Assembly (NCBI GenBank): GCA_009763385.1
Contig: CM019828.1
Location: 20,593,000 to 20,656,999, forward strand
Origin: Coix lacryma-jobi var. lacryma-jobi
Lineage: Eukaryota; Streptophyta; Magnoliopsida; Poales; Poaceae
Reading direction: 5' to 3'
DNA: 64,000 nucleotides
In this document: positions 46,319-57,633 of the stretch, one piece after another
Position numbering within the stretch: the first letter of the stretch is position 1
Layout: each line of letters begins with the position of its first letter
Translations under genes and position numbers: made by a program
Notes under the pieces: generated by a model
What the model was told of the DNA's origin: nothing
Database searches by the model: none
The model's input: only the letters and a program-made list of their open reading frames with translations

Positions 46319-47949
46319 CTTTGTCAAAAGGTGAAAGGGGGTTGTCTTTGCATTGCATTGTATCATATGCCATGTTTAAATTATGCTATGCACATAGGCT
46401 TGTCAGACGTGGTTAAGATAACCGCCCTAAAAAGCGTGTGAAGAAGCTTACCCATGAGCAAACTTGACAAGCAACCTATATTCAAATTCCGTATTGCATT
46501 GCATATGCATGAGTGTTGCTTCGTCCTTTCTTTTTGGTTAAGCTTTGAGCAACCGCTGTGTTCGTCCACCGCTAGGGGGAGCATTTGAGGCTCCTAATGG
46601 TTGAGACCCCTAGTTTTGGTGGCCACATGTTGTCTCCTTGGGTTTTATCGCCTATTTTACCTAAAAATGATATGTAGCCTATGGCAAAATATTTATAAAA
46701 TTGAGGGTTTATGCGAGGATGCTCATACTAGGTTCCAACTGGTGTTTATTTGCTTCTTATTTGAGGTGGAACTTGGTTGAGAGAGGGAGCCGCAACGGAG
46801 ATCTTCGAAACAAGCCGATTTGCAGCATCGGACGTTGCATCGGACGCTCGCTCCAGCGTCCGATGCCCCCACTGTACACAGCCCCGGCTGGAACAGTGTT
46901 GGTGTAGCGTCCGTTGTCTACTCAACGGAGCGTCCGTTGCAACATCGGACGCTGCCCAGCGTCCGTTGCTGAGGCAAAGGACGCGTCTGATGTGATTTTG
47001 GCCGTTTTGATCCTCTCTGGATGGGCATCGGAGTGTCCGTTGTGATCACAACGGCGCGTCCGATGCTCCTTTAAGCGGCGCAATAGGTTCTTTTCATTGA
47101 CATCTGGGACCCACGTGTCATTCCATCACCCTCATCTTCTTCCTCGTGCCCGCCCTCGCTGAGCCTGATCCGCCACCGCATCGAGCTCCAAACCCTAATA
47201 CCTCGCCGGTTGTCGCGTCCCCACCCACCCGCGCCCTCGCCGTCGATTGCCGTGCCCCCGCCGCCGCCTGTCCCAGCCGCTGCACCTACGCACCTCGCCC
47301 GTGCGCTTCGCCGTGCCATCCCTTTGCGCTCGGCGGCGCAGACGACCCTCGTCGGAGTGTCCTCGTCGGAGCCCCGCCGGAGCTCGCCGGAGAACGTCTT
47401 CCCCGTCCCCGAGCCCGTCCTCGTCTCCGGTTGCCTTCCTCTCGGCCGGCCAACCGCAACAGTGAGCTTCCACCTCCCTGTCTTTCCCCACCGCCTGTCG
47501 AGTGCTCGATGGAATGCCCCCAACGAATGTTCCTACTGTTTCTCACCCCGTTTTTGCCCAAATTTCGTGCAGTCCTCCTTGGCGTGACTCGTGGGTGTCG
47601 AACCGTCAGTGCTTACCTCGCTCTTGGTTCAGTTCATCGATCGTCAGGTAGCAAAGCCTTTTCCTTTCCTTATCTCCATGCTTTGCTTCCATAGGTCTCT
47701 TGTCTCTAGTCTATATGTGTTCTTATATATCTCCTATCTATTCTATGTAGCAAGTCCGTATCTGTGACAGCTTGGCAGTTGGCAGTATTAGTTAACCCGG
47801 GGCCAAGCCCGCGGGTAAGGATCGAGGCCAAGCCTCGCGAGTGTCAGTGGCAGCCAGTCAGAGTCTGGGGGAGCTTTTCTATCAGGGATTATTGTCAGTT
47901 TGGGTTGCCAGCTTGGTTTTCAGCGACAGTTTCTCTGTTCTCGACAGCT
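46319..47949 (+). other. SIRE spacer and GC-rich leader between pol and the env-like frame
   Basis: First an AT-rich spacer, then the catcggacgc cluster (46824-47066), then a Pro/Arg-coding GC-rich block (47130-47500) that looks like a leader, with several GT and AG splice-like sites before 47950. A 182-codon frame at 47146 is low-complexity and unlikely to be a protein. In this lineage the env-like product is thought to come from a separate or spliced transcript, so a promoter or acceptor here is plausible. Confidence 0.45.
46824..47066. repeat. catcggacgc palindrome cluster, SIRE internal region
   Basis: Same motif as in the LTRs: 'gcatcggacg' and 'gcgtccgatgc' several times, plus 'gcgtccgttg' variants, within 243 bp shortly after pol. 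Confidence 0.8.
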
Positions 47950-50521
47950 ATGCGCTGCAAGAATGTTGGCGGTGGCCCGGGGGACTCTCCTCCCCGTCCC
48001 CCCCCCTTCCGGTCAGAGGCCTGGGAAGGGGAAGTTGATTACGTGCAGGAAGCGCACTCGGGAGCAGCGGGAGGCAGACCAGGCACGAGAGGTTGCAGCC
48101 ACCGCGGAGCGTGCAGAGCAGGGTGGCCGTGGTGGCGGCTTGTGGATAGAGGACCAGCTGCCGCCAGAGCAGAGGCGTGCAGTTGAGGAGGTTGAGCGGT
48201 TCCACTGCTCGCCGACTGGCACGCTCATGGCCGCCGGTCGCCGGACCACGTTCACCTCACCAGGTGTCGAGCCCCAGAGCTCGCAGCAGGGCCAGGCTGA
48301 GGCAGAGCCAGCAGAGACAGCTGAGGTAGAGGCTGAGGAGGCCATTCTAGAGGAGGTTCCCAGGCGCTGATCGTCCCGTCGCAGGACCGAGGTGCCACCC
48401 CGGCCCGACATCCCTCTGCGGGGAGCACGTGCTCCGTCGAGGCGTGCGCCCCCGCCGATACCGCAACTGGACCTCCGGGCCGCCACGTGCTCGCAGATCC
48501 AGACACTCAGGCTCGTCCCAGTCGAGCAGTGGTTCCCGAGAGAGTGGCAGGAGCAGGCAGGGGCAGACTTCTTCACGATGCTGCAGGAGGATTTCTACCG
48601 TGGCTACAGGAACACCGGGATCAGCCTGCGTTCCCAGAGGGTATGCACCCTGGAGGCCCTTGTGACAGCTTCAGAGCAGCTTCGCCCCAGCCTCACCTAC
48701 CTACCTGGCTTCGCAGACCTATTGGGGCGGTCTGGCTCCTACATCGACGACTGGGTCTTTCAGTTCTACGCATCGCTTTGGGTGCACCCCGACAGGGAGA
48801 CCATTGAGTTCGCGTTTGGTGGTGAGCACTACAGACTCTTCGTGTCAGAGATCAGGGACCGGTTCGGCCTGCGTCACTCTACGACCCGGATCCACAACCT
48901 ATGCTACGGCTAGACAGAGCCACCGAGGCGCCCTCACGGCGGTGAGCAGCCCCCGACAGACCTGGTGCGCCCCTGCTTCAGAGAGCCTTTAGGGGAGGGT
49001 TCGAGCCGCGCGCCGAAGGATCTCACTCCTGCGGCTCGGATCCTTCACGAGGTCCTTAGGCGCACCCTGTTGCCCCGTGTTGGGTTCAGAGAGGCTATCT
49101 CCAGACTTCAGCTGTGGTTGCTCAGTTACCTGATCCAGCAGAGGGATTTCGATGTTATGGATGTGATCATCTGCGAGATGGAGGACACAGTTGCAGAGGG
49201 CATCAAGGCCCGCAGGCAGTTACCTTATGCTCACTGGATTTCCTACATCCTTTGGAAGGTAGCTGCCACTACAGGGAGTCACCCCGACCAGTCTCTTACA
49301 GGCTCAGCGACCGTGTTCCCCACCTACAACATGAGTCAGCTTCTGGGACACGGTCGGGACCGCAGGCAGCAGCAGCAGAGTGGACCGTCCAGCTCCAGAC
49401 AGAGACCTAAGGTGCCAGAGTCAGCCCAGGAGCAGGACGAGACAGTCCGGGCCCTCGCAGAGCAGGAGCTTGCTGACCTAGAGGGTGGTGACACGTTCGT
49501 CGCAAACGACCCCACCGACAGCTCCGACGAGGATTACCAGCTCCCGCCACACTACCAGCCACGAGCACATGACTCTCAGGCCGGGACGAGTGGTACTGCT
49601 TCCTCCGACCCCGCGCTTCTCGCGATACTTTCTCGGATGGAGGAGCAACAGCGGATAGTGACACAGGATGTCCAGAGGCTCACTCAGGAGCAGCAGCGCC
49701 TTGCTCAGGCTCAGGCCCTAGCGCAGCAACAGGCTCAGGAGCGGTCAGACGCCCTGCAGCGGCAGATGCTGGAGTTGCAGCAGCAGACACTCAGCTTCAT
49801 GGAGCGTATCATGAGCGGACCGTCTCAGTGGCAGTGGCAGCAGCCCCCTCCCCAGCACCAGATCCAGTGGCAGCCATCGGTTCCTCCGCAGCAGCAGTTT
49901 GGACAGCCACCAGTGTTTCAGGAGCAGCAGTCCTTTGGCCAGAGCTCCTCCCAGTTCACCGCTTTCACCACTCCGCCTGGAGGAGCCCCGGTCTTAAGTC
50001 CTTTGCGCACTGGATTCACGCCACGTCGGACTGAGTCTCTATTCACGACGACTACCACAGTGACGCGGGACTTGTCTGCCACCTTCAGTGAGCTCACCGG
50101 GTTTCCCACGCCTGATCTACAGGACCCAGTGTTGACGTCGACGGCTCCTATGACCTCCACCACAGAGACCTTACCGAGTTCCGTCGCGTCCTCAGAGCAG
50201 ACCGAGCCAGTCCAGTCCGAGACGATCACGACAGTTCAGCCTGAGTTGTCAGTTATTCCCGAGCTTCCGCACTCCGAGACTCAGGTTGACATCACTACTG
50301 AGACTGCGATGGCTTCCGAGCAGGCAGTGCAGACAGAGCAGGCCCAGCAGCCAGAGCCGACCCGGACCGCTTCGCCACAGCTTCCAGCTCTAGAGGGTCC
50401 GCAGGCTACGGGTTCGTCCTCTTCAGACTCCGAGACGCTCCTTCACCAATTCGAGTTCTCTCAGCGTCCTCCGGAGACTGCACCTGGCTCGTCTGCACCA
50501 CCTCCGCCCTCCGACGCTTAG
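47950..50521 (+). pseudogene. SIRE env-like frame
   Basis: ATG at 47950 opens a frame that slips at an eight-C run (47999-48006). From there one frame runs to 50521 with stops at 48368 and 48911. Parts: Gly-rich start; Arg/Glu-rich region; a globular part at about 48480-49290 with aromatic-rich segments; an acid Ser/Asp stretch; a Gln-rich coiled coil at 49620-49800; and a Ser/Thr/Pro/Gln-rich tail. No clear signal peptide or membrane segment is seen, so an envelope role is only inferred from position. Proteins of this kind follow pol in SIRE/Maximus elements. Confidence 0.7.
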
Positions 50522-50943
50522 TTTGGCGCTTGATGCCGAAGGGGGAGAGTGGATGAGTATAGCGATAGGGGAGCGATGTGAGAGGGATTTGCTTCTTATG
50601 ATGTGTTATGTTTCACATACGCTCTTTACTTATCGCATCTTTTGGCACTTTGTTTTGTTATATACTTGTGCTATGGATCTCATGACATGTGTTGTGCTCA
50701 CTATGATATATTATATGTCCTGTCATTTTGTTTCACTCGATTACTTGCGCTTAATTCTCACTTGTTATGTATTCGAGTTCTTTACTCTTGCACTTGCTAT
50801 TCACTCTAATCTGTTGAGTGCAGGATGATGACATGATATGTATGAGCTTGCCTCTAATCACTTTCTCTTATTCATTGCAAGTTTATACATGTCATGATTT
50901 AAAAACCTCTTCTATCTATACTCGATCTCGTGTTGTCATCAAT

Positions 50944-50961
50944 CACCAAAAAGGGGGAGAT
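50944..50961 (+). promoter_or_regulatory. SIRE polypurine tract
   Basis: 'caccaaaaagggggagat' directly precedes the 3' LTR. The same phrase stands before the LTR of the second SIRE-like element (60469-60486, minus). Confidence 0.8.
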
Positions 50962-51867
50962 TGAACGCATCTTGGCCCCTAGTGGGTTTCGGTGATTGGA
51001 TGAAACACAAGATTACTGTGACTAAAGTGTGTTTTGCAGAAACAGGATTGAGTTAGGTCACGGTAATGGCAACGATACGGGCATATGGAGTTCATGTCCC
51101 CTGGCGATGAATACCGTTTCGGTTTTCAAAGGACGACGATAAAAACGGTGGTAGACTAGGCTAAGTGTCATATGGTGTTGGAGGACACTTAGGTAGTCTT
51201 AGGTCTTTGTTTTTCCTTTGGCCGTCTAGCGTGAATCAGTAGCTTGACCTAGATGAGTCTATTGAGGTAGGTGTGGTGCACACTTGTTATTTCATAGCCC
51301 TAGGTAGCTCAGAGAGATGCCTTATGTCGAGAGGATCAAAAGTCGTTAAGGCCGCGTCGCGATCCGAGTTGGTTTTGCCCTTGTAAAGGGCATCGGACGC
51401 TGGCCTGGTGCCGATGCTCACTCAGACTAGGGTTTGTCTGGTGCGTGGCATCGGACGCGCCGATGTGTTCACATCGGACGCGCCCGTGCCACTGTTCATG
51501 TGCGCGTGAACTTGAGGTCGCATCGGACGCTGGCATCGGACACTGAGGGCCAGCGTCCGATGTCCATGCAGAGAGGTTCCAGAGAGGGTAAATCCACATC
51601 GGACGCGTCCGATGTGGTGGCATCGGACGCTGCCCAGCGTCCGATGCTCCTTTAACAGGTCTGACAAGAGGGTACAGTCGACCGTTGGTCAAGGTCATCG
51701 GCGCGTCCGATGCCCCCGCAGTGAGCCCTGTTTGGTGCTCTTTTGGATAGCCGGTTGGGGGAGTATAAATACTCCTCCTCCTCATCCATTAGAGTGTTCT
51801 TGCCACCTCCATCTGCTGAGAGACACATTGTGAGTGTGAGATAGTGCAAGAGCCCTGGTGAGGTTGA
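50962..51867 (+). repeat. SIRE 3' LTR, truncated to about 906 bp
   Basis: Matches the 5' LTR from its start to 'gccctggtgaggttga', then joins P450 coding sequence at 51868. About 650 bp are missing. Carries the palindrome cluster at 51391-51713 with one motif pair fewer than the 5' LTR. Confidence 0.85.
51391..51713. repeat. catcggacgc palindrome cluster, SIRE 3' LTR
   Basis: Counterpart of 26872-27211. It lacks 'tagcatcggagcgtccgatg', which is present at about 27192-27211. Confidence 0.85.
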
Positions 51868-52466
51868 ATCGTTCTGATTCTGATCCTCGCCGTCGAAGAG
51901 CCGCTTGCCCAGCACCAACCGCGTGATCACGTTCATGCTGAGTGTGGACAGGTGGTCCTTGTTGAGCCGCACGGCGCGGTCCGACGCCGACGCCGACGCC
52001 GCGCACCAGCGAGCGCTCCTCCTCGGCCGGGCACCACGCCGGGGCTGAACAGCTGGGTGGCGCAGACGCGGCGTGCGTGGCGCCAGTACGCGCCTTAGGG
52101 GGACCACGTGATGTCGGCGTAGTTGTAGGTGGTGTGCTTGCCGGCGGCCGTCCTGGGGAGGTCCAGGAAGAGCAGGTCATGGGTCTTGAGGAACAGCTTG
52201 GCCATCTCGGCCGATGAGCCGATGACGACGGAGTAGGAGCCGAAGCGGAGGTGTATGAGCTCGCCGTACTTCTTGGAGAGCTCGTGGACGGAGCGGTGCG
52301 GGAGCACGCCGATCAGGTTGAAGTTGCCCATCACAGGCCATGGTCTCGGACCCGGCGGGAGGCGATAAACGTGCCGGGATGGGCCTTTCAGTTTATGGAA
52401 GATCACGATGGCGAGCACCATGCAGGCAAGGGAGGTGACCAACAGCAACAGTGCTGATAGCTCCAT
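51868..52466 (-). pseudogene. P450 pseudogene, N-terminal exon (piece 1 of 3)
   Basis: ATG at 52466 gives a membrane anchor (residues 1-25), then the proline-rich hinge Leu-Pro-Pro-Gly-Pro-Arg-Pro-Trp-Pro. Next comes the A-helix to C-helix region up to Asp-Ile-Thr-Trp-Ser-Pro, where a TAA stop replaces the Tyr of Tyr-Gly-Ala-Tyr-Trp-Arg (plus 52095-52097). The C-helix Trp-Arg follows in frame. After it the frame slips at least twice before Met-Asn-Val-Ile-Thr-Arg near 51930. The exon is cut at 51868, about residue 200, by the truncated SIRE LTR. The hinge and Thr-Thr-Tyr-Asn-Tyr wording fit the CYP92 family of the CYP71 clan. About 100 residues between this piece and 20871-21308 are missing. 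Confidence 0.85.
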
Positions 52467-52553
52467 TATATTGGTGGTAAATAAATACTATGTTGCAACG
52501 CAATATAATGGAATGTGCAATGAAGCTTGGGTTGGGTTGAACATTTTGTGCTA

Positions 52554-52560
52554 CTTATAG
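52554..52560 (-). promoter_or_regulatory. Possible P450 TATA box
   Basis: The minus strand reads 'ctataag' about 90 bp upstream of the ATG at 52466, a normal plant distance with a short leader. Confidence 0.4.
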
Positions 52561-52755
52561 AGCATTAGGATTGATACTTCCTTGCTGTGCAAAATTGGAC
52601 AGCGGTTGTTGAGGGTTTCAGCCCTATGGTTGGCAACATAAGTACTGTATTAGTGAGTTGGTGTACTTGGCCTCTCGTCTTGTCTCGAATGGGTCCTGTA
52701 CTTATCTTGGACTTTCACACACACCGATGGAGAACCTAATTTTATTGGTAGTATA

Positions 52756-52990
52756 CTCCCTCCGTCCCTGTACAAGTGTCGTCGTTGGTGTGCGTGCCAC
52801 GTGTTTGACTTAATTTGTAGAAAATATGTGCAATATTTATATCTGCAAATAATTTTGTTAAAAAACTAGATGTAAAGATCTTTCCGATGATACTAATTAC
52901 TTAGCACAAATATTAATATATTTTAATATATAATTGCCGGTAGCTTTTTCTCGGGAAGCGAAAACGACACTTATTTAGGGACGGAGAGAG
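52756..52990. mobile_element. Stowaway MITE, 235 bp
   Basis: Ends 'ctccctccgtccct' and complement 'ctctctccgtccct', with TA duplication on each side (52754-52755, 52991-52992). Classic Tc1/Mariner-type Stowaway, about 290 bp upstream of the P450 start. Confidence 0.9.
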
Positions 52991-52992
52991 TA

Positions 52993-53914
52993 TAGACTAC
53001 AGAGTAGTCTTGAGTTGTGTAGTCCTTAAAAAAGGTATCTGTGTTGATTTCGATCCTTGAGTTGTTATTTGTTAACTCGTAAACGTCGAGTACGCCGTGT
53101 ATGCCAGCTCCTTCCCATGACGCAGAGTCGTTTCTTAAATTTGCTTCAGAGTACTAACCAAGGGCCTAGGGGTACTACTGCAGTTACTATTTAGCACGAA
53201 GGATGATGACAGTGCTACTCTTATATCTCACTTACTTAACTTGGATCAGAGACAGACAAGGGGATCGGAGCGTGCCGTAACTCGTAAGCAGAAGACACTG
53301 TGCTGTGCATCACCAGAGTGGTTCTACGTGCAATTCAAGATTCAACTACGGTGCCAAAGCCCAAAAAGGATCGAATAAGCTCGAATAATTCGAGATTTTG
53401 AGCCCAATCATCTGGGCTGTCTTTACACCAGACCTAGCTGATTTCGACTCTTTCAATAATGTTCTATAAGAGAGAATAAGTCGAAGTACAGCTGATAAAC
53501 CAGCTGATAAGGGGAAAAAAACGGGACAGCCAGCAGCAGAATACAAGAGTAGACAAGCACGATTCGCTTGGCTTCTGCCTTGCGGGCTCACTCTTTCCAG
53601 AAGCTCCCCAGATATAATTGGCTAAGTTGTTGAATTAATCACTTTTTAACCTTATAAGATCCTATTATGCTCCCAGCATCCTGCGACAGTTTCAGGGTTT
53701 GCAAAAGCGCCTCCAATTTCAACATCAAGCTCAGCTGTTATTCTGTTTCAATGCACCAAATGTTCAACACGTACCAACACATAGGTACAGTTTGCTGTCT
53801 ACACGATTGTAAAAGCAGAGCCCTCATGGAATCACACTAAAGATGCCATCCAGTACTCTTGGCAGTATACAAATGCGAAGAACCCATCCAGAATCATCTG
53901 AGGCCGCTCAGGAG
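52993..53914. other. Intergenic spacer, no recognised gene
   Basis: Separates the P450 promoter side from the cupin gene's 3' end. The right 60-100 bp probably hold the cupin 3' untranslated region. No frame here resembles a known protein. Confidence 0.5.
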
Positions 53915-56900
53915 TTACTCGGCAGAGGGAATAAGGAACTTGAGGACGGGTTCAGCCTTGGGAGCAATGGATCTCACGTCCTCAAAATTGGCCATTTCAA
54001 AATCCTCGTACTGGAAGCCAGGGGCGCAGGTGCAACCAACAAGTGAGTAGTGCAGCTCGGGGTCCCTCTTTCGCGATTTGACAAGAACACTGCCATCGGA
54101 CGCGAACGACTTGACGTCTAGTGTGGGGAAGGAGCCAAACCACACGTTCGGTGGCACGGTATACTGGGGGCGCTGGCCAGCCTCAAGGTGTGGGCCAATG
54201 ACAGTAAGGTCAATGTGACCATCGTCGTGAAGCTCAAAGACCTAAGACAAACACAGACTAACAGAATTAGATCAAGCATGCCAACTACTTGATTTAGGCG
54301 TGGAATAGCAAGAAAGTACTAGCTCAATGAGATGATCTAATAAATGGTGCTAACCGTGAGAGGCTCGCCTTTGTAGAAGTGCCAGGTTTCAGCACAGGGA
54401 ATGCGATGGAGACGTGAAACACTCCCTGCAGGAAGTAAGAAGTAGATTGCAGTGCTAACAGCACGGTCAACCTTGTCTGCAGCATACATTGAGGGGATAT
54501 TAGAGACATAAAAACCGATAGCAGCTTGATTTCATATTCATATATGACCTAGTTTACCATTCATTCATTGTCTAACGTTGCACTCACAAATTCAATTTGA
54601 TGGCAGGCTGGGAATAACTGGTCACCATAGAAAAGACCCGCCCACCCAGTAATACCCTCAATTAATCATCAGCTACACTTTAACACTAATTATTGGGAGC
54701 GAGAGGGCAGACATCTAGAACAGATATTCCAATCTAACACAGGGGAAGCCTAATCCTATTTGTTGTCTAAACTCTAACTAATGAAAGCTAGTATCCATGT
54801 GAAATTGATGTATACAGAAGTTGTTCATCCTTGACAGAGCAGAAACAGAGAAGCAATTATGCAAAACGTTCGGTATTCTTAACATATATTTGCAGTGGTT
54901 TCAGATGGCGGACGTAACAACCTGTTTTAGCAGATACAAACATCTCAATCACTGTATGTTCATTACAAATCCTACAAGGAGCAGAGGAAGCAGAATGCTA
55001 CCATCTTCAGAGGGCAACTAGTGACAAGGATTCATGTCACACATTACAAGATTTTGTGCCAGATGTATGTCACATGGAAACAAAAATAAGGTGCTACTCC
55101 TAGTTTGTGGATCTAAGATAGCCACTATACCTAAGCAAGCAGGGGCGGATCCAGCGGTGGGGCGGGTGGGGCTCTAGCCCCACCTACGGACGCTAGATCC
55201 ATGGAACCCCTCCTAAGTCTCCCCCTAGAAATTTTTGTCATGGATACACATTGAGGAGGGGCTAAAGCTGTCTGTAGGTTAAAGAAGCCTCCCCTAACAT
55301 TTTTTCTGGATCCGCCACTGAAACAAGCATGCAAGATCACTACCACTGACAGGGACCAGATCATTCATCTTTTCACACTCCACGAGTCATTTTTAAATTT
55401 ACGCTGCCATTTGAAACATCAATTCCAAGGGGACTTACTCAGTCCATTCTTTGTATGCAGTCATTAATTTTAGAGGTATCCAACCTGTGTATACTCATGT
55501 TATGTGAAAATTTAAAGTAACCCATAGGGTCCATGAATTCCTATGGCTTTAAACTAATAATAGGCTCTTGAACAGAGATAATTTAACCATTAGGAGAAAA
55601 CTGGATGATATGACTTGCATGTTTTATGCTGAGAATGCAGCTAAGAGGATTTAGCATTAAATTTCTGAGATAAGTGGTAAACAGACAGGAACTAGCTTTG
55701 TGTCAGTAGCAAGGTGGTGGTTTATCAATCAGAAAAATGTTGTTTTGAACAATGTTTTGTATAGCGACTATGTGGAACCTGTGGAAAGAGCATAATCGGA
55801 GTTTTTTTAGAAAAAGTGTCTTTCCATGTTGCAGGTAGCTAAGAAAATGAAAGAGTGCCTAGTGCAGTACAAACAGGTGTTCCAAACCATGGGGTAAAAG
55901 TTTCCTTGTCTTCCAGGGTTATCACTTTGTGCTTGTAGTGAGAGAGGCCAAGGTGAGGGTGCCCTTACTGTGCCAGTTGCCCAAATTTTGTTTACATAAA
56001 AACTTTCTTCTTCCTTAATTGAAAGGTAGAGCTCCTACCATTACCTTTCAAAAAAAGAAACTAAGAATTAGGCCCTGTTTAGTTCCTACCCCCAAAAGTT
56101 TTCACCATATCACATTGGATGTTTGGACACATGCATGAAGTATTAAATATAAACTAAAAATAACTAATTGCACAGATTGCGACTAATTTGCGAGACAAAT
56201 TTTTTGAGCTTAATTAATCTATGTTTTCACGATGTGGTGCTACAGTAAACATTTGCTAACCATGGATAATTATGCTTAAAAAATTGTCTTGTGAATTACT
56301 CTCTATTTGTGTAATTAGTTTATTTTTAATACTTCAAATTAGTGCCACAATATCCAATATGACACCCCAAAACTTTTCACCCTAGATCTAAACACCCCCT
56401 TTAACTGGTGCCCTAGCATTCCACTATAACAGAAGACCTCGGATCTAGAGCTGCTTGGCATCCCAGTCCAGTTCCAAGGTTGTCAGGGTTAGCAAGATAA
56501 GTGCAGATGAAAATTGCACAAATTATAAGATGGGGAACTCAATGCATAGAACAAGATTTCCCTCGAGTGGATTGTATAATAATTTCTGGTCTGGACGACA
56601 AAGCAAGGTCACAGTTCGAAGTAGCAGGCCCAAACTCAGCTGTAGCCTTTTTTTCGAACACGGCTATATGTTTTCCATTAATTAGGGGCCGTTTGGATCC
56701 TTTCATTTTGGTGGAATTGAAATCTACACAACAGACAAGGCAATTTAGCTTGAAATTTGACATTCCACAACTTTCCTATGTTCACATCCGAGTCTATCTC
56801 AAATTCACAGGGTGGGAGATGGAATTTGATTCCATAGATGATAGATGATTTCCACTCTTCAACTAATAAACACACTCTTCAACTCGTTTCCCTAAAGTAT

Positions 56901-57381
56901 AAATACAACATATAAGCAGTGAAGTAGAACAAGGGGAGAAAAGGAAGTAGAACAAGGGAGCTACCGAGCTACACAGGCAGCAGAGGTGCATCAGTCTGAT
57001 AGGTGGCTTCAGTTCTACCAGGAATCCGCTGCTTGTAGAACCGCACTAACTAGTCAACAAGCGGTGAAGTGGTGGTAACAAATACGCGAGCGCAAGCCGA
57101 AGACGAGAGAAACCACATCTCAATCCGGTCCGACCGCACACTATCCTGTGCAATAATAATACCTCACGCGTCGAGAAGTTGAAGTACAACAAACACTTGC
57201 CTGCGCAGTCATCAAACCATACGGGCGAATCGCGGATATACGTACAGTGGGGCGGGAGCTGGGAGGTGGTGAGCGTGACGGAGCCGTCGCGGAAGGTCTC
57301 GGCGTAGAAGCCGCCCTCCGGGTGCGGCTTCAGATCCAACAGCGCCGCCACCTCCGTCGCCGTCATCTCCTCCGAGGTCAT
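53915..57381 (-). CDS. Cupin_5 / DUF985 (RmlC-like) protein, three exons, 194 aa
   Basis: Exon 1 57246-57381, exon 2 54355-54476, exon 3 53915-54241. Both introns are GT-AG, and exon lengths (136, 122, 327) sum to 195 codons with stop. The product is a small one-domain beta-barrel: N-terminal Leu-x-Pro-His-Pro-Glu-Gly-Gly-Phe-Tyr-Ala-Glu; Ile-Tyr-Phe-Leu-Leu near residue 57; Ser-Arg-Leu-His-Arg near 68; Trp-His-Phe-Tyr near 79; a late Gly-Cys-Thr-Cys-Ala-Pro-Gly-Phe. These are the family's conserved blocks; the two His positions fit cupin metal binding. The family is widespread and its reaction is not settled. ATG 57381 is chosen; an in-frame ATG five codons on is possible. No TATA box was seen; the leader is GC-rich. 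No damage seen, so probably functional. Confidence 0.9.
55140..55320. mobile_element. hAT-type MITE in cupin intron 1, 181 bp
   Basis: Ends 'caggggcggatccag' and 'ctggatccgccactg' are inverted repeats of the CAGGGGCGG hAT type. Flanks aagcaagc / aaacaagc are an 8-bp duplication with one change (sharing the first c). Confidence 0.75.
56071..56400. mobile_element. Tourist-like MITE in cupin intron 1, 330 bp
   Basis: TTA on both sides (56068-56070, 56401-56403). Left end 'ggccctgtttagttcc', right end complement 'agggggtgtttagatc'. The interior 'atgcatgaagtattaaatat' is the common grass family related to those at 8829 and 10508. Confidence 0.8.
56691..56850 (+). mobile_element. MITE fragment in cupin intron 1
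   Basis: Starts after TTA with 'ggggccgtttggatcc', a frequent grass MITE/Harbinger end. No matching right terminus was found, so it is a fragment or a degraded copy. Confidence 0.35.
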
Positions 57382-57633
57382 CTCCTCCGCCCTCCCGCCG
57401 CCTCGCGACCGCCTGCGAGTTTCTCCGGCGACGGACCCTCACCCTAGATCCGGTCGACCGGCGCCGTGCCCTGCTCGCCGCGGACTTCTCGGACTTTCCG
57501 CGGAGGATTTGAATGATTGGCTCGTTGGATTCCAGGCAGTGTAGCAGGTTCCGCTTCCGGCTTTGCGTTGCGGTGGCCCGTGTTTGTTTGTTTAGCCCGG
57601 CTGTAACGTGGCGGCTGGGGTGGTGAGTGGTTA

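Larger units (their letters stand above)
26433..51867 (+). mobile_element. SIRE/Maximus-like Ty1/Copia element with env-like region
   Basis: 5' LTR (26433-27758 plus 40412-40644, split by Gypsy-3), primer site, 797-codon gag with two zinc knuckles, pol in Copia order, a long post-pol region with an env-like frame, polypurine tract and a 3' LTR cut at 51867. Without Gypsy-3 it is about 12.8 kb. Long coiled-coil gag and a third coding region after pol are hallmarks of this lineage. Comparing the first 215 bases of the LTRs by eye gives about 8-9 differences. Confidence 0.9.

Noticed and set aside
47146..47694. 182-codon proline-rich frame after SIRE pol
   Set aside because: Several frames are open at once on both strands; composition effect in the leader region.
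48013..48576. Minus-strand 187-codon frame
   Set aside because: Complement of the env-like frame.
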